In this document: positions 47,019 through 56,358 of the stretch, piece after piece
Numbering within the stretch: the first letter of the stretch is position 1
How the letters are laid out: each line of letters begins with the position of its first letter
Origin: Methylotenera sp.
GTDB lineage: Bacteria; Pseudomonadota; Gammaproteobacteria; Burkholderiales; Methylophilaceae
DNA length: 56,358 bases
Assembly: GCA_002928535.1 (NCBI GenBank)
Contig: PERG01000014.1
Coordinates: 1-56,358 of the forward strand
Direction of reading: 5' to 3'
The notes under the pieces: generated by a model
What the model saw: only the letters and a program-made list of their open reading frames with translations
The model's database searches: none
What the model was told of the DNA's origin: nothing
Made by a program: the position numbers and the translations under genes

Positions 47019-49316
47019 TTAATCTGTATGGTATACCTGTAAAAATGCGGAGAACTCGGGAAGCGTCATAGGTTTGGAGATGAGATAACCTTGGCCAAAA
47101 TCGCACCGATAGGTTTTTAACAGCGTTTGTTGGGCAAGGGTTTCAATGCCTTCTGCCACCACTTTAATCTTAAGCTTGTGGGCCATACTGATGATCGCTT
47201 CACAAAGCACACGGGTATCATTATCGAACTCGATGTTGTGTATGAATGACCGATCTAATTTCACGTAATCAACGTCGAATTTTTTAAGATAAGCCAGCGC
47301 TGAATAGCCTGTGCCAAAGTCGTCAATCGCGATCTCCGCCCCTGCATTGATAAACTCTGACAAAATGTGTTTGACCGAGTTAGTGGGTTGCAATAGCAAG
47401 CCTTCGGTAATTTCTACGGAAATGGCACTGCCCTCCAAGCCATTCTTTTCTAATTTGGCAATCCAAGAAAGTACATTTTCTTCATCCATGAATTGGCGTG
47501 GAGATACATTAAAAGTGATTTGAAAATCGGGGCTAAAGTATTTACGTAAATAGGCAGCATCTTTTAATACCTGGTCGAATACCCAATTGCCTATGTGGTC
47601 GATCATGCCGGTATCTTCTGCGATATGGATAAATTCCATTGGCGTAATAATCCCTTTGGTCGGATGTTGCCAGCGGATCAAAGCTTCCGCTTTAACGACA
47701 CGGGATGTATTTAAATCGGTAATTGGCTGGTAGAACATCACGAATTGCTTACTGAGTAATGCCGCCCGCAAGTCGTTAGTGATGGTGTGGCGATAAACAG
47801 AAGCCTCTTGCATGGAAGCCGTAAAAAAGTGGTAACGGTTGCGACCCAAGCGTTTAGCTTCATACATGGCCTGGTCGGCGAACATGATTAACTCTTCTAC
47901 TTTTGTTGTGTCGTCAGGGAAAACAGTGATGCCAATACTGGCTGTGACATAAATATCATGCGGATGAATGTGGAAAGGTTCTTCTAAGCGTTGCAGGATT
48001 TTTACACTGGTGTTCTCAAGAGAATTCACATCACTTAACTCTCCCATAATGACGGTAAATTCATCTCCACCTATACGGGCTGTGGTATCCACGGCCCGCA
48101 CACATCCGCTAATACGTTTAGCCACCTGAATAATCAGTTCGTCGCCTACCGGATGGCCAAGTTGATCATTGATCTGCTTGAAGTTATCCAGGTCGATAAA
48201 CAATAAGCCGAGAGGTAAGTTAGTACGCTCTGATTTTTTGATCTCATCTTTCAAACGGTTATGGAACATCATGCGGTTAGGCAGGCTGGTCAGATAATCA
48301 AAATTAGCTTGGTGCCAAATCCGTTCCTGGGATATTTTGTCTTGGATTTTAATCGCCTGTTTCAGACGATGGCTTTTAAAAATAACAATGGCGGCAATCA
48401 ATGCCAATGTAATTAAAGCAATGATTAATAGCCGCAGATTTTCACGATCATTAGAAAGATCCCATTTTTTTAAAATCTCGTCCTGCTCGGGTGCAAGTGA
48501 GTCCAACGATTTCTGCAATATGGATTTCCATAAGGGCCAATCGCTACGTACTGCCATGTATATCTGAGCATTAAACGGCGTGTAGCCGACCTTTTTGATA
48601 AAGCGTACACCCTCTATGTTGGTGACGTAATCGACAATCATTTCGTTGCCCACATAGGCATCTACTTGATGCGCCTCCATTGCGGAAAACGCATCTTCAG
48701 CAATTTCGATATCCATCAAATCAATCGCGGGAAACTCAGCAACTAAAAAATTAGTGACAGCGCTTTTCTTAAATACAGCGATTTTTTTGTTTTCAAGGTC
48801 AGAAAAATTGTTGATGGTATTGTTTATCTTATGGGTGTAAATCGCAAAAGGAAAAGTCAAGAAAGGTTGGTCTAGCGCGGTGAATTGATGTTTTTTGAGT
48901 ACATCAGGATTAGTTACCCCTGAAAGCATGTCAATTGAACCGACATCAGAATAATCTTGGCTGTCGATCATTTTGAAAGTTACACCAAGTAATTCTTCCA
49001 ATTTATATAAATAATCAATGGTGATGCCGCGGAATTGATTGCCTTCTGAAATATATTCGATGGGGGCGTAACCATGCCGGATACCTACGCGAATGACTGG
49101 GTGGCTTTGCAACCAGGCTTGCTCTTCTTCGGTGAGGCCAAGATCGGATAATTGGAGCTGAGTGGCTTGGTCCAAGCGCTCTTGCATGGTTTGGGCGCCA
49201 TCGTCTGCATTTGCCGGATGTACCAATACGACGCAACAGAATAATAGGAAAACTAAATGGGCAAAGGACCAGAATTGGGACAGTGACAACGTGCTTTTAT
49301 AGAAGTCGCTTTGCAT
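47019..49316 (-). CDS. Sensor diguanylate cyclase/phosphodiesterase (SBP3-GGDEF-EAL)
   Basis: About 765 residues. A signal peptide (cut after HPANA) is followed by a periplasmic solute-binding type 3 domain (from HPVIRVGIRHGYAPIEYI to about residue 270). One membrane helix (LLIIALITLALIAAIVIF) follows, then a GGDEF domain with intact GGDEF and an EAL domain with AEALIRW, DDFGTGYSAL and VVAEGIET. Both enzyme sites look intact, so it could make and break cyclic di-GMP. The ATG at 49316 (MQSDFYKSTLSL) is preferred; a frame from 49397 adds 27 residues before the signal peptide. It is upstream of traX by 94 bases on the same strand. Confidence 0.9.
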   Translation of the reverse strand: MQSDFYKSTLSLSQFWSFAHLVFLLFCCVVLVHPANADDGAQTMQERLDQATQLQLSDLGLTEEEQAWLQSHPVIRVGIRHGYAPIEYISEGNQFRGITIDYLYKLEELLGVTFKMIDSQDYSDVGSIDMLSGVTNPDVLKKHQFTALDQPFLTFPFAIYTHKINNTINNFSDLENKKIAVFKKSAVTNFLVAEFPAIDLMDIEIAEDAFSAMEAHQVDAYVGNEMIVDYVTNIEGVRFIKKVGYTPFNAQIYMAVRSDWPLWKSILQKSLDSLAPEQDEILKKWDLSNDRENLRLLIIALITLALIAAIVIFKSHRLKQAIKIQDKISQERIWHQANFDYLTSLPNRMMFHNRLKDEIKKSERTNLPLGLLFIDLDNFKQINDQLGHPVGDELIIQVAKRISGCVRAVDTTARIGGDEFTVIMGELSDVNSLENTSVKILQRLEEPFHIHPHDIYVTASIGITVFPDDTTKVEELIMFADQAMYEAKRLGRNRYHFFTASMQEASVYRHTITNDLRAALLSKQFVMFYQPITDLNTSRVVKAEALIRWQHPTKGIITPMEFIHIAEDTGMIDHIGNWVFDQVLKDAAYLRKYFSPDFQITFNVSPRQFMDEENVLSWIAKLEKNGLEGSAISVEITEGLLLQPTNSVKHILSEFINAGAEIAIDDFGTGYSALAYLKKFDVDYVKLDRSFIHNIEFDNDTRVLCEAIISMAHKLKIKVVAEGIETLAQQTLLKTYRCDFGQGYLISKPMTLPEFSAFLQVYHTD

Positions 49317-49561
49317 GCTTAGGTGCGTTTCGGATTTCTCATGACATTTAGAAGTGGGTCGATTATGCACAATTATGAAGGGAATGCAAAATGACATTCT
49401 GCTAAATGACCAAAGTCATGTGCACACCGGTTGAGCTTATAGTTTTTCATTAGTAGAGTGCGACAAAATGGTATGATTCTGCCCTAAAGCTTGCCACTTT
49501 TATACTATTACAATTTGCATTGACCTATTGGAAATGCACAGATTTAAGGGATTGATTTTTA

Positions 49562-50173
49562 ATGATTTCAGGTAATCTTTTTATTATCACGGCCGCTTCC
49601 GGTGCAGGTAAAACCAGCTTGGTCAAAGCCTTGCTGGCCAAAGATCCGCAACTTTGCCTGTCAATCTCGCATACCACCCGGAAGCCGCGTCCCGGTGAAG
49701 TGGATGGGCAGGATTATCATTTTGTTGATGAGCCCACTTTTATACACATGCTGGGTGAGGCACAATTCCTGGAAAGCGCGGAGGTGCATGGCGCACGTTA
49801 TGGTACTTCCCAATCGGCGGTCGATACCCCCCTTAAAGCGGGTAAAGATGTCATTCTTGAAATTGATTGGCAGGGCGCAGCCCAAGTGCGGCATTTATAT
49901 CCACAAGCTGTGAGTATCTTTATATTGCCGCCTTCTGTGGAAACTTTGGCTTTTAGATTGAATACCCGGGGCCAAGATAGCAGTGAAACAATTGCTAGGC
50001 GAGTTGCAGCAGCACGTGAAGAAATGCGCCACGTGGGCGAGTTCGATTATGTTACAATCAATGATGATTTTGATATCGCATTACAGGATATCAGCGCGAT
50101 TATTCGTACCCAACGGCTTGCAAGTGCAGCACAGTTGCAACGCTATGCTAGTCTGATTCAGACACTCACATAA
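49562..50173 (+). CDS. gmk: Guanylate kinase
   Basis: Phosphorylates GMP to GDP. The 203-residue protein has the P-loop [17 protein letters not shown] (about 9-25), the GMP-binding [19 protein letters not shown], and [14 protein letters not shown]. Length normal, ATG start. It begins the gmk-rpoZ-spoT row, so the nucleotide enzyme, the omega subunit and the ppGpp enzyme are expressed together. Confidence 0.97.
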   Translation: MISGNLFIITAASGAGKTSLVKALLAKDPQLCLSISHTTRKPRPGEVDGQDYHFVDEPTFIHMLGEAQFLESAEVHGARYGTSQSAVDTPLKAGKDVILEIDWQGAAQVRHLYPQAVSIFILPPSVETLAFRLNTRGQDSSETIARRVAAAREEMRHVGEFDYVTINDDFDIALQDISAIIRTQRLASAAQLQRYASLIQTLT

Positions 50174-50193
50174 TATTTATAGGAAATTCCATC

Positions 50194-50403
50194 ATGGCAC
50201 GTATTACCGTAGATGATTGCTTGGACAAAATCCCAAACCGTTTTCAACTGACATTAGTAGCAGCGTATCGCGCCCGCCAATTGCATAATGGCGCTGAGCC
50301 GCAAGTGAATACGCAGAACTTGCGTGACAAGCCGACTGTTTTGGCTTTGCGTGAAATTGCCGCCGGCAAAATTGGCGTTGAAATTTTGAACGGTAAGCTC
50401 TAA
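50194..50403 (+). CDS. rpoZ: RNA polymerase omega subunit
   Basis: A 69-residue protein beginning [20 protein letters not shown], the diagnostic omega N-terminus, with VAAYRARQL following. It assists RNA polymerase assembly and, in proteobacteria, forms part of a ppGpp-binding site. AGGAA precedes the ATG. It lies between gmk and spoT as usual. Confidence 0.97.
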   Translation: MARITVDDCLDKIPNRFQLTLVAAYRARQLHNGAEPQVNTQNLRDKPTVLALREIAAGKIGVEILNGKL

Positions 50404-50450
50404 TTATTTGAGCATATCGAATACCGTTTACCCCATGCAGTGAAAACCTC

Positions 50451-52679
50451 ATGTCAAAAGCCGCAGCACATCATAAAGCGGAATCAAAAAAGCCAACCAT
50501 AGCCCCCTTGCTGCCTGCGGACAGCGAGGATTCGGCTTTAAGTATACGCCTCAAACAATATTTAAAACCTCACGATATCGCCCTGGTATGGGAAGCCTAC
50601 CGCTTCGCTTTTAAAGCGCATGACGGCGTGGTGCGTAAAACCGGGGAGCCGTATATCACCCATCCCGTTTCGGTGGCTTGCATCCTCGCCGACTTGCATC
50701 TGGATGTGCCTACCATACTGGCGGCCTTGTTGCATGATGTGGTGGAAGATACGGCCATTACCACGGAAGAGATTCAGGAAAAATTTGGTCAGCAAGTGGC
50801 TGAATTGGTCGATGGCCTGACCAAGCTCGACAAAATTGAATTCCAAAGTGCGAGCCAGGCTCAGGCCGAGAATTTCCGCAAAATGTTGCTCGCCATGTCA
50901 CAGGATGTGCGGGTTATTTTGGTGAAGCTGGCAGACCGTTTGCATAATATGCAAACCCTGGAAGCCATGAAGGCGGAAAAAAAGAAAAGTATCGCCAAGG
51001 AAACGCTGGAGATATACGCACCTATTGCCAACCGACTTGGTTTGAATGCCATTTACCAGGAACTTGAAGACTTAAGCTTCCAGTATTTATATCCCATGCG
51101 TTTCAGGGCGATTTCCAAGGCTATTAAAGCCGCTCGGGGAAATCGCAAAGAAGTCGTCAGCAAGATTTTGGATGCGATTAAGCAGCAATTACAAGAACTG
51201 AATATCGAAGCCGAAGTCTCCGGCCGCGAAAAGCATCTTTACAGCGTGTATAAAAAGATGACTGGCAAAACTACGACCTTTTCACAGATTTACGATATTT
51301 ATGGTTTTCGCGTCATTGTTAAAGATCTCAGCAGTTGTTATCTGGCATTAGGTGCCCTGCATGCTTTGTATAAACCGATTCCAAGCAAATTCAAGGACTA
51401 TATCGCCATTCCCAAGGCTAATGGTTATCAGTCGCTGCATACCACCTTGTTTGGGCCATTTGGTACACCGATCGAGGTGCAGATTCGCTCTGAGGAAATG
51501 CATAATATCGCCGATGCGGGTGTAGCAGCCCATTGGCTTTATAAAGCCACCGATGCACAATTAACTGCTCTGCAGCAGCAAACCCATCAATGGCTGCAAC
51601 GCTTGCTGGATATCCAGAGCGAAAGCAGTGATTCGCTGGACTTCCTGGAGCACCTCAAGATCGACCTATTCCCAGATGAGGTATATGTATTTACGCCGAT
51701 GGGCAAAATCATGGCTTTGCCTAAAGGTGCCACTGCAGTGGACTTTGCCTATGCAGTGCATTCCGACATTGGTAATTGCTGCGTGGCCGTGCGTATCAAT
51801 CACGAATTAGCGCCCTTGCGTACAGAGCTGCATAATGGCGACCATGTGGAGATTATTACTGCCGCATTAGCAAAACCTAACCCAGCCTGGCTTAATTATG
51901 TGGTGACTGGTCGCGCCCGAGCGCACATCCGTCATTTCTTGAAAGCCCAGCAATCCACAGAATCTGCCCATATTGGCGAGCGCATGCTGAACCAGGCATT
52001 ACGCGCCATGCATGTAGAGCCGAGCGAAATATCCGAACAGCATTGGCAGAAGCTTATCCGCGATTACGGTGTCAAGAAAAAGGCTGACATTTTGTCCGAT
52101 ATTGGCTTGGGTAAACGCCAAAATGTGATGGTGGCCCATCAGTTGGTCGCGTTAACTGACGAACATGTGGAAAAACATACCAAGTTACCTGCAAAATCGC
52201 TGGATACCATCACCATCCGTGGCACTGAGGGCATGGCGGTACAGTTCGCCCAATGCTGCCGGCCAATTCCTGGGGACCCGATTCTAGGCTTTATCAATAA
52301 AGATAAAGGTCTGGTTATTCACACCCATGATTGCCCCAGCGTGCGTAAATTCAGGTTGGACCCTGACAAATGGCTGGACGTGGAATGGGAGCCTGAAAGC
52401 AACCGCTTATTTAAAACGAATCTCAATCTGACCGTGGCGAACCAGCCTGGCATGCTGGCCAAAATCGCAGCAGGAATTGCCGATGCGGGCTCTAACATTG
52501 ATAATGTCAGCGTAGAAGAAGCTGATGGCAGTGCCTATGCCAATTTGTATTTTACGGTCCAGGTTAAGAACCGGATCCACCTTGCTGACTTAATGCGGCG
52601 CTTGCGCAGAATTCCTGACGTGGTGCGCATCAACCGCACCAAAGGCAATGGTGGAGGCAGCAGATTGACTTCGCAATAA
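50451..52679 (+). CDS. spoT: Bifunctional (p)ppGpp synthetase/hydrolase (RelA/SpoT)
   Basis: A 742-residue stringent-response enzyme. The hydrolase HD site is intact (HDVVED at 95-100). The synthetase domain has KFKDYIAIPKANGYQSLHTT and EVQIRSEEMHNIADAGVAAHW. A TGS domain (VYVFTPMGKIMALPKGATAVDFA), a helical and zinc-finger region (QFAQCCRPIPGDPILG), and a C-terminal ACT domain (NVSVEEADGSAY) follow. With an intact HD site it can both make and break ppGpp. Whether a separate RelA exists cannot be told from the window. Confidence 0.95.
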   Translation: MSKAAAHHKAESKKPTIAPLLPADSEDSALSIRLKQYLKPHDIALVWEAYRFAFKAHDGVVRKTGEPYITHPVSVACILADLHLDVPTILAALLHDVVEDTAITTEEIQEKFGQQVAELVDGLTKLDKIEFQSASQAQAENFRKMLLAMSQDVRVILVKLADRLHNMQTLEAMKAEKKKSIAKETLEIYAPIANRLGLNAIYQELEDLSFQYLYPMRFRAISKAIKAARGNRKEVVSKILDAIKQQLQELNIEAEVSGREKHLYSVYKKMTGKTTTFSQIYDIYGFRVIVKDLSSCYLALGALHALYKPIPSKFKDYIAIPKANGYQSLHTTLFGPFGTPIEVQIRSEEMHNIADAGVAAHWLYKATDAQLTALQQQTHQWLQRLLDIQSESSDSLDFLEHLKIDLFPDEVYVFTPMGKIMALPKGATAVDFAYAVHSDIGNCCVAVRINHELAPLRTELHNGDHVEIITAALAKPNPAWLNYVVTGRARAHIRHFLKAQQSTESAHIGERMLNQALRAMHVEPSEISEQHWQKLIRDYGVKKKADILSDIGLGKRQNVMVAHQLVALTDEHVEKHTKLPAKSLDTITIRGTEGMAVQFAQCCRPIPGDPILGFINKDKGLVIHTHDCPSVRKFRLDPDKWLDVEWEPESNRLFKTNLNLTVANQPGMLAKIAAGIADAGSNIDNVSVEEADGSAYANLYFTVQVKNRIHLADLMRRLRRIPDVVRINRTKGNGGGSRLTSQ

Positions 52680-52719
52680 ATAAATTAATTAAATTTTCTC
52701 AACAAAAAAGCATTAACCC

Positions 52720-53112
52720 ATGACACAAAAGACCAAACTTATTATTCAAACTGACGGCGCGCCTGCAGCAATCGGTACTTATTCACAAGCCGTTAAAGTG
52801 GGTACTACCGTTTATCTATCAGGCCAGATCGGCCTAGATCCTGTCACGATGCAGATGGTAGAGAGTATTGAAGCGCAGATCCATCGTGTGTTTAAAAATC
52901 TTAAAGCCGTGGCTGAAGCGGCGGGCGGTAGCTTGAACGATGTGGTTAAGCTGAATATATTCCTGACCGATTTAAGCCATTTTGCGCTAGTGAATACCAT
53001 TATGGCTGAATACTTCAGCCAGCCGTTTCCCGCCCGTGCTGCCGTCGGCGTTGCTTCGTTACCACGAGCAGCCTTGGTGGAAGCGGATGGCGTGATAGAA
53101 ATTCTGAGCTAG
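52720..53112 (+). CDS. ridA: RidA family enamine/imine deaminase
   Basis: A 130-residue protein that hydrolyses reactive 2-aminoacrylate and related enamines. The family blocks are [21 protein letters not shown] and [24 protein letters not shown], with the key Arg in PARAAVGV. Length normal, ATG start. It lies 40 bases after spoT and 15 bases before recG. Secure as family. Confidence 0.95.
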   Translation: MTQKTKLIIQTDGAPAAIGTYSQAVKVGTTVYLSGQIGLDPVTMQMVESIEAQIHRVFKNLKAVAEAAGGSLNDVVKLNIFLTDLSHFALVNTIMAEYFSQPFPARAAVGVASLPRAALVEADGVIEILS

Positions 53113-53127
53113 ATTGCTTCACTGTTT

Positions 53128-55179
53128 GTGACATTGCTTGCTGAAATCAAGAGTTTTAGCAAACCGCTGATCGCCAATCTGCAGAAGCTTGGCATCAGCC
53201 ATTTACCGGCGTTGTTATTGCACCTACCGCTGCGTTATATCGATGAAACGAGCATTAGTTTGATTCAGGAATTAAAGTTAGGCGAATCAGCACAGGTGGA
53301 AGGCAAGATTATCCATGCGGAAGTGAGTTACAAGCCCCGCAAAGCGCTTATTGCAAGATTGCAGGATACAAGCGGCCAGCTCACTTTACGTTTTCTTCAT
53401 TTTTATCCTAGCCAGATTGCTGCACTCAAAGAAGGCAATCGCTTGCGTGTCTATGGTGAAGTGCGTAGCGGATTTTTCGGCTACGAAATGGTACACCCGA
53501 CGTGTAAAACAGCCGGCGAAAAAACGGTCGTTGCAGAAACATTAACGCCGGTTTACCCAACGGTCGCCGGATTGACACAAGCTAGCTTACGCAAGGCAAT
53601 CAGTATCGCCATGACGGCCGAACATCTACAGGAAACATTACCTGCTAGCGTATATAACCGTCTGCAGTTGCCTAGTTTTGCTGCCAGTATTAAAGCCTTG
53701 CATCATCCTGCGCCAGACGCGAATCTCCAAGCAATGCAATTGAAAACTAGCCCTGAGTGGCGACGCCTGGCATTTGATGAGCTATTAGCGCAGCAACTTT
53801 CCATGCGAAAACACTACGCCCGGCGGCGCAGTATTGATGCACCGCGCTTTGTGCCGTCACGTACATTGGTTTCTGCATTGCTCAAAAGCCTGCCGTTTGC
53901 TTTAACACAAGCGCAGCAAAAGGTGGCCCTTGAGATCGAACGTGATCTCCAGCAGCCACATCCTATGCAGCGCCTATTACAAGGCGATGTGGGTAGCGGT
54001 AAAACGATAGTGGCGTGCATGGCGGCACTGCAAGGGATAGAAAGTGCTTGGCAAGTGGCCCTGATGGCCCCCACTGAAATTCTTGCCGAACAGCATTACC
54101 GTAAAATGCAATGCTGGCTGGCACCGCTGCAAATTAAAATTGCTTGGCTAACCGGCAGTCAATCCAAAAAAGAACGCGAAACCGCTTTGAATGCAATCCG
54201 CAGCGGGGAAGCACAACTGGTAGTTGGTACGCATGCTTTATTTCAAGAGTCGGTGACTTTTCATAAACTAGGCTTAGCCATTATTGATGAGCAGCATCGC
54301 TTTGGTGTAGAGCAGCGACTGGCATTACGCAAAAAAGGCCAGCCGGAACCGCACCAGCTTATGATGTCCGCTACGCCTATCCCACGCACCTTATCCATGA
54401 GCTACTACGCAGATCTGGACGTTTCAGTGATTGACGAACTACCTCCCGGACGCACGCCTATCGTCACCAGACTGGTGGCAGATGAACGTCGTGGCGAGAT
54501 TCTGCAACGCGTTAGGGAAGCCTGCATACAAGGCAATCAAGCCTACTGGGTGTGCCCGCTTATAGAGGAATCAGAAGCATTGCAGTTACAAACGGCGAAC
54601 GATACGTATGCCATGATGCAACACGAATTTCCAGAGTTAAAAGTAGGGCTGGTGCACGGCCGTATGAAACCCGCAGAAAAACAGGCGGTGATGGCTGGCT
54701 TTATCAATGGTGAAACGCAATTATTAGTGGCGACAACCGTTATTGAAGTAGGCGTCGATGTGCCTAATGCCAGCCTAATGGTAATTGAACACGCTGAACG
54801 TATGGGCTTAAGTCAATTGCATCAGCTTAGGGGGCGTGTCGGCCGGGGTGCTGCAAAAAGTACCTGCATATTGTTGTATCAAAAAGTCGAAGATCAACAA
54901 TTGAGTGAAATGGCGCGTGCCAGGTTGAAGGTTATTTATGAAAATAGCGACGGTTTTGTTATTGCCCAGGAAGATCTACATTTGCGGGGGCCGGGCGAAT
55001 TTCTGGGTGTTAGGCAGAGTGGCGTGCCTATGCTTAAAATTGCGGATTTAGAGCGCGATACCGACCTACTCGAGGCTGCCAAATCGGTAGCAGATGAGCT
55101 GCTCTTACGCTACCCGGAAGCAGTAGAGGGCCATTTAGAGCGGTGGATGGGTAGTGCAGGGGACTGGATCAAAGTTTAA
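53128..55179 (+). CDS. recG: ATP-dependent DNA helicase RecG
   Basis: Branch-migrating helicase that remodels stalled forks and Holliday junctions. The 683-residue protein has an N-terminal wedge/OB domain (VEGKIIHAEVSYKPRKALIA near 50-70), Walker A LLQGDVGSGKTIVACM, the DEAD-type box IIDEQHRFG, and motif VI QLRGRVGRG. The start is GTG (53128), 15 bases after ridA; no ATG fits. Secure. Confidence 0.97.
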   Translation: MTLLAEIKSFSKPLIANLQKLGISHLPALLLHLPLRYIDETSISLIQELKLGESAQVEGKIIHAEVSYKPRKALIARLQDTSGQLTLRFLHFYPSQIAALKEGNRLRVYGEVRSGFFGYEMVHPTCKTAGEKTVVAETLTPVYPTVAGLTQASLRKAISIAMTAEHLQETLPASVYNRLQLPSFAASIKALHHPAPDANLQAMQLKTSPEWRRLAFDELLAQQLSMRKHYARRRSIDAPRFVPSRTLVSALLKSLPFALTQAQQKVALEIERDLQQPHPMQRLLQGDVGSGKTIVACMAALQGIESAWQVALMAPTEILAEQHYRKMQCWLAPLQIKIAWLTGSQSKKERETALNAIRSGEAQLVVGTHALFQESVTFHKLGLAIIDEQHRFGVEQRLALRKKGQPEPHQLMMSATPIPRTLSMSYYADLDVSVIDELPPGRTPIVTRLVADERRGEILQRVREACIQGNQAYWVCPLIEESEALQLQTANDTYAMMQHEFPELKVGLVHGRMKPAEKQAVMAGFINGETQLLVATTVIEVGVDVPNASLMVIEHAERMGLSQLHQLRGRVGRGAAKSTCILLYQKVEDQQLSEMARARLKVIYENSDGFVIAQEDLHLRGPGEFLGVRQSGVPMLKIADLERDTDLLEAAKSVADELLLRYPEAVEGHLERWMGSAGDWIKV

Positions 55180-55237
55180 TTTTGCTATGTCTTAGTGCGG
55201 ATTCCAGAAGGTTTTTCTAAAGTTATTAATAAAGAAT

Positions 55238-56134
55238 ATGCTTACGATGAATACACAAAAACTCATACATAAGTTGAATGCTTATGAGCGTTTAATGCGT
55301 CTGGACAAGCCTATTGGCATATTGTTGTTGTTATGGCCAACACTTTGGGCTTTGCTGATTGCAGGACAAGGTAAACCGGATTGGATTGTTGTGCTGATTT
55401 TTGTTACAGGTACGGTGCTAATGCGCAGTGCGGGTTGCGTGCTCAATGATATCGCTGATAGCCGTTTTGACCGGTTTGTGGCTCGCACACAAGATCGCCC
55501 GCTGGCCACGCAAGAAGTTAGCAAAAAAGAGGCTTATCTGCTGGCGGGAGTGCTTGCTGTGACGGCATTTGCTTTGGTGTGTATGTTGAATACCTTTACA
55601 ATCCAATTGTCAGTTTTAGCTTTGTTATTAGCGGCAAGTTATCCTTATACCAAACGATTTTTGGCCGTGCCGCAAGCGTATCTTGGTATCGCGTTTGGCT
55701 TTGGCATACCAATGGCTTTCGCCGCCCTCATGAATTATCTGCCACCAATATGCTGGGTATTATTGGCTGCCAATATTTTCTGGGCCATTGCGTACGATAC
55801 TGAATATGCCATGATCGACCGGGATGATGATGTCAAACTTGGCCTACGTTCATCTGCGATTACATTCGGCCGCTTTGATGTTTTAGCAGTCATGCTTTGC
55901 TATGGTTTAGCTTTGTTATTATTGGCAATTGGCGGTAAATGGTTGCTAATGGGTGGAGCCTACTTTATAGGCTTAGCAATCGCCGCTTGTACTGCTATCT
56001 ATCATTACTCTTTAATCCGGTCGCGTCAGAAAACTAAATGTTTCCAGGCTTTTTTAGGGAATAATTGGTTTGGTTTTGCTATATTTGCAGGATTGAGTGC
56101 GGAATATGCATTGCGATATTTTAAAATGGCCTAA
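55238..56134 (+). CDS. ubiA: 4-hydroxybenzoate polyprenyltransferase
   Basis: Membrane enzyme that attaches the isoprenoid tail to 4-hydroxybenzoate in ubiquinone synthesis. The 298-residue product has about eight hydrophobic helices and both Asp-rich motifs: NDIADSRFDR (about 70-79) and YDTEYAMIDRDDD (about 185-197). The protein begins MLTMNTQKLIHKLNAYERLM; Met4 (55247) is an alternative start. No ubiC is present just upstream (recG is). Secure. Confidence 0.95.
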   Translation: MLTMNTQKLIHKLNAYERLMRLDKPIGILLLLWPTLWALLIAGQGKPDWIVVLIFVTGTVLMRSAGCVLNDIADSRFDRFVARTQDRPLATQEVSKKEAYLLAGVLAVTAFALVCMLNTFTIQLSVLALLLAASYPYTKRFLAVPQAYLGIAFGFGIPMAFAALMNYLPPICWVLLAANIFWAIAYDTEYAMIDRDDDVKLGLRSSAITFGRFDVLAVMLCYGLALLLLAIGGKWLLMGGAYFIGLAIAACTAIYHYSLIRSRQKTKCFQAFLGNNWFGFAIFAGLSAEYALRYFKMA

Positions 56135-56301
56135 ACAATAAACTGGTTAAGTTTGAGTCAGTAGTAAATGGTAGGCATATCTGCCTTAGGATCAGAATAA
56201 GCCGTATAATGACGACAGTTATTTCATGAAAAAATATTTGTTCGATGAATTCTTATCTAAAAACAAATAACCTGTAGAAAGTTCATGAATTTACACAATA
56301 T

Positions 56302-56336
56302 AACGTTTGACAAAACGTTCGTGTTCAGCATAAAAT
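56302..56336 (+). promoter_or_regulatory. Strong sigma-70 type promoter at the right edge
   Basis: TTGACA (56307-56312), an 18-base spacer and TAAAAT (56331-56336) read rightward, toward a gene outside the window. The -35 box is embedded in an inverted repeat AACGTTT-GACA-AAACGTT (56302-56319), a possible operator. The rest of the 56135-56358 stretch shows no gene. Confidence 0.5.
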
Positions 56337-56358
56337 CCGCCTCTTAATTTTTTTAGCT

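Overview
This window is the chromosomal replication-origin region of a betaproteobacterium with moderately AT-rich DNA. Conserved gene order (mnmG-rsmG-parA-parB-atpI-atpB; rpmH-rnpA-yidD-yidC-mnmE; dnaA-dnaN-gyrB) places the origin near 10.9-12.8 kb. A PQQ precursor peptide gene, a yicC-gmk-rpoZ-spoT block and an aroQ-accB-accC-prmA block suggest a Nitrosomonadales/Methylophilaceae-type methylotroph. That taxonomic placement is inference, not proof.

Layout. 0-5.7 kb (minus strand): ATP synthase subunit a, AtpI, ParB, ParA, RsmG, MnmG. 5.9-7.0 kb (plus): an SHP/DUF1924-type cytochrome c with a cytochrome b561, then a parS site and a two-way terminator. 7.0-10.9 kb (minus): mnmE, yidC, yidD, rnpA, rpmH. 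11.1-16.4 kb (plus): dnaA, a likely oriC, dnaN, a perfect palindromic parS, gyrB. 16.5-21.5 kb is accessory: a secreted protein of unknown function, small hypothetical genes, rubredoxin, catalase, divergent oxyR, and an orphan 23-residue PqqA peptide gene. 21.6-28.3 kb (minus) is one gene row: dsbD, a TlpA-like thioredoxin, aroQ, accB, accC, prmA and a zinc-ribbon protein. 28.4-29.9 kb (plus): fxsA and a ferredoxin-reductase. 29.9-35.8 kb holds hemC-hemD-hemX and a short hemY, a small MscS-like channel protein, and an AlgZ/AlgR two-component pair. 36-39 kb (plus): argH and a FimV-like protein. 39-43.7 kb (minus): hemW, a small protein, rdgB, rph, a PP2C phosphatase and a Ser/Thr kinase. 43.9 kb onward (plus): yicC, gmk, rpoZ, spoT, ridA, recG, ubiA, and a strong promoter at the right edge.

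The outstanding feature lies between yicC and gmk, where three minus-strand genes (44.8-49.4 kb) split an otherwise housekeeping block. One encodes a signal peptide, then a domain aligning to eukaryotic ubiquitin over all 76 positions without a gap (44 identical by my hand count, from the remembered human sequence), then a linker and a C-terminal autotransporter-type outer-membrane beta-barrel. The ubiquitin-like domain lacks the terminal di-glycine and every ubiquitin lysine except the one at position 29, so it looks like a displayed ubiquitin fold and not a conjugation tag. A TraX-family membrane protein gene lies just upstream on the same strand, and further upstream is a periplasmic-sensor GGDEF-EAL protein. 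This is the best candidate for an undescribed system here.

Other points worth a look: the orphan pqqA, a HemY lacking its TPR half, an SHP/cytochrome b pair without the usual diheme partner, a 31-residue membrane peptide, and two parS sites bracketing the origin.
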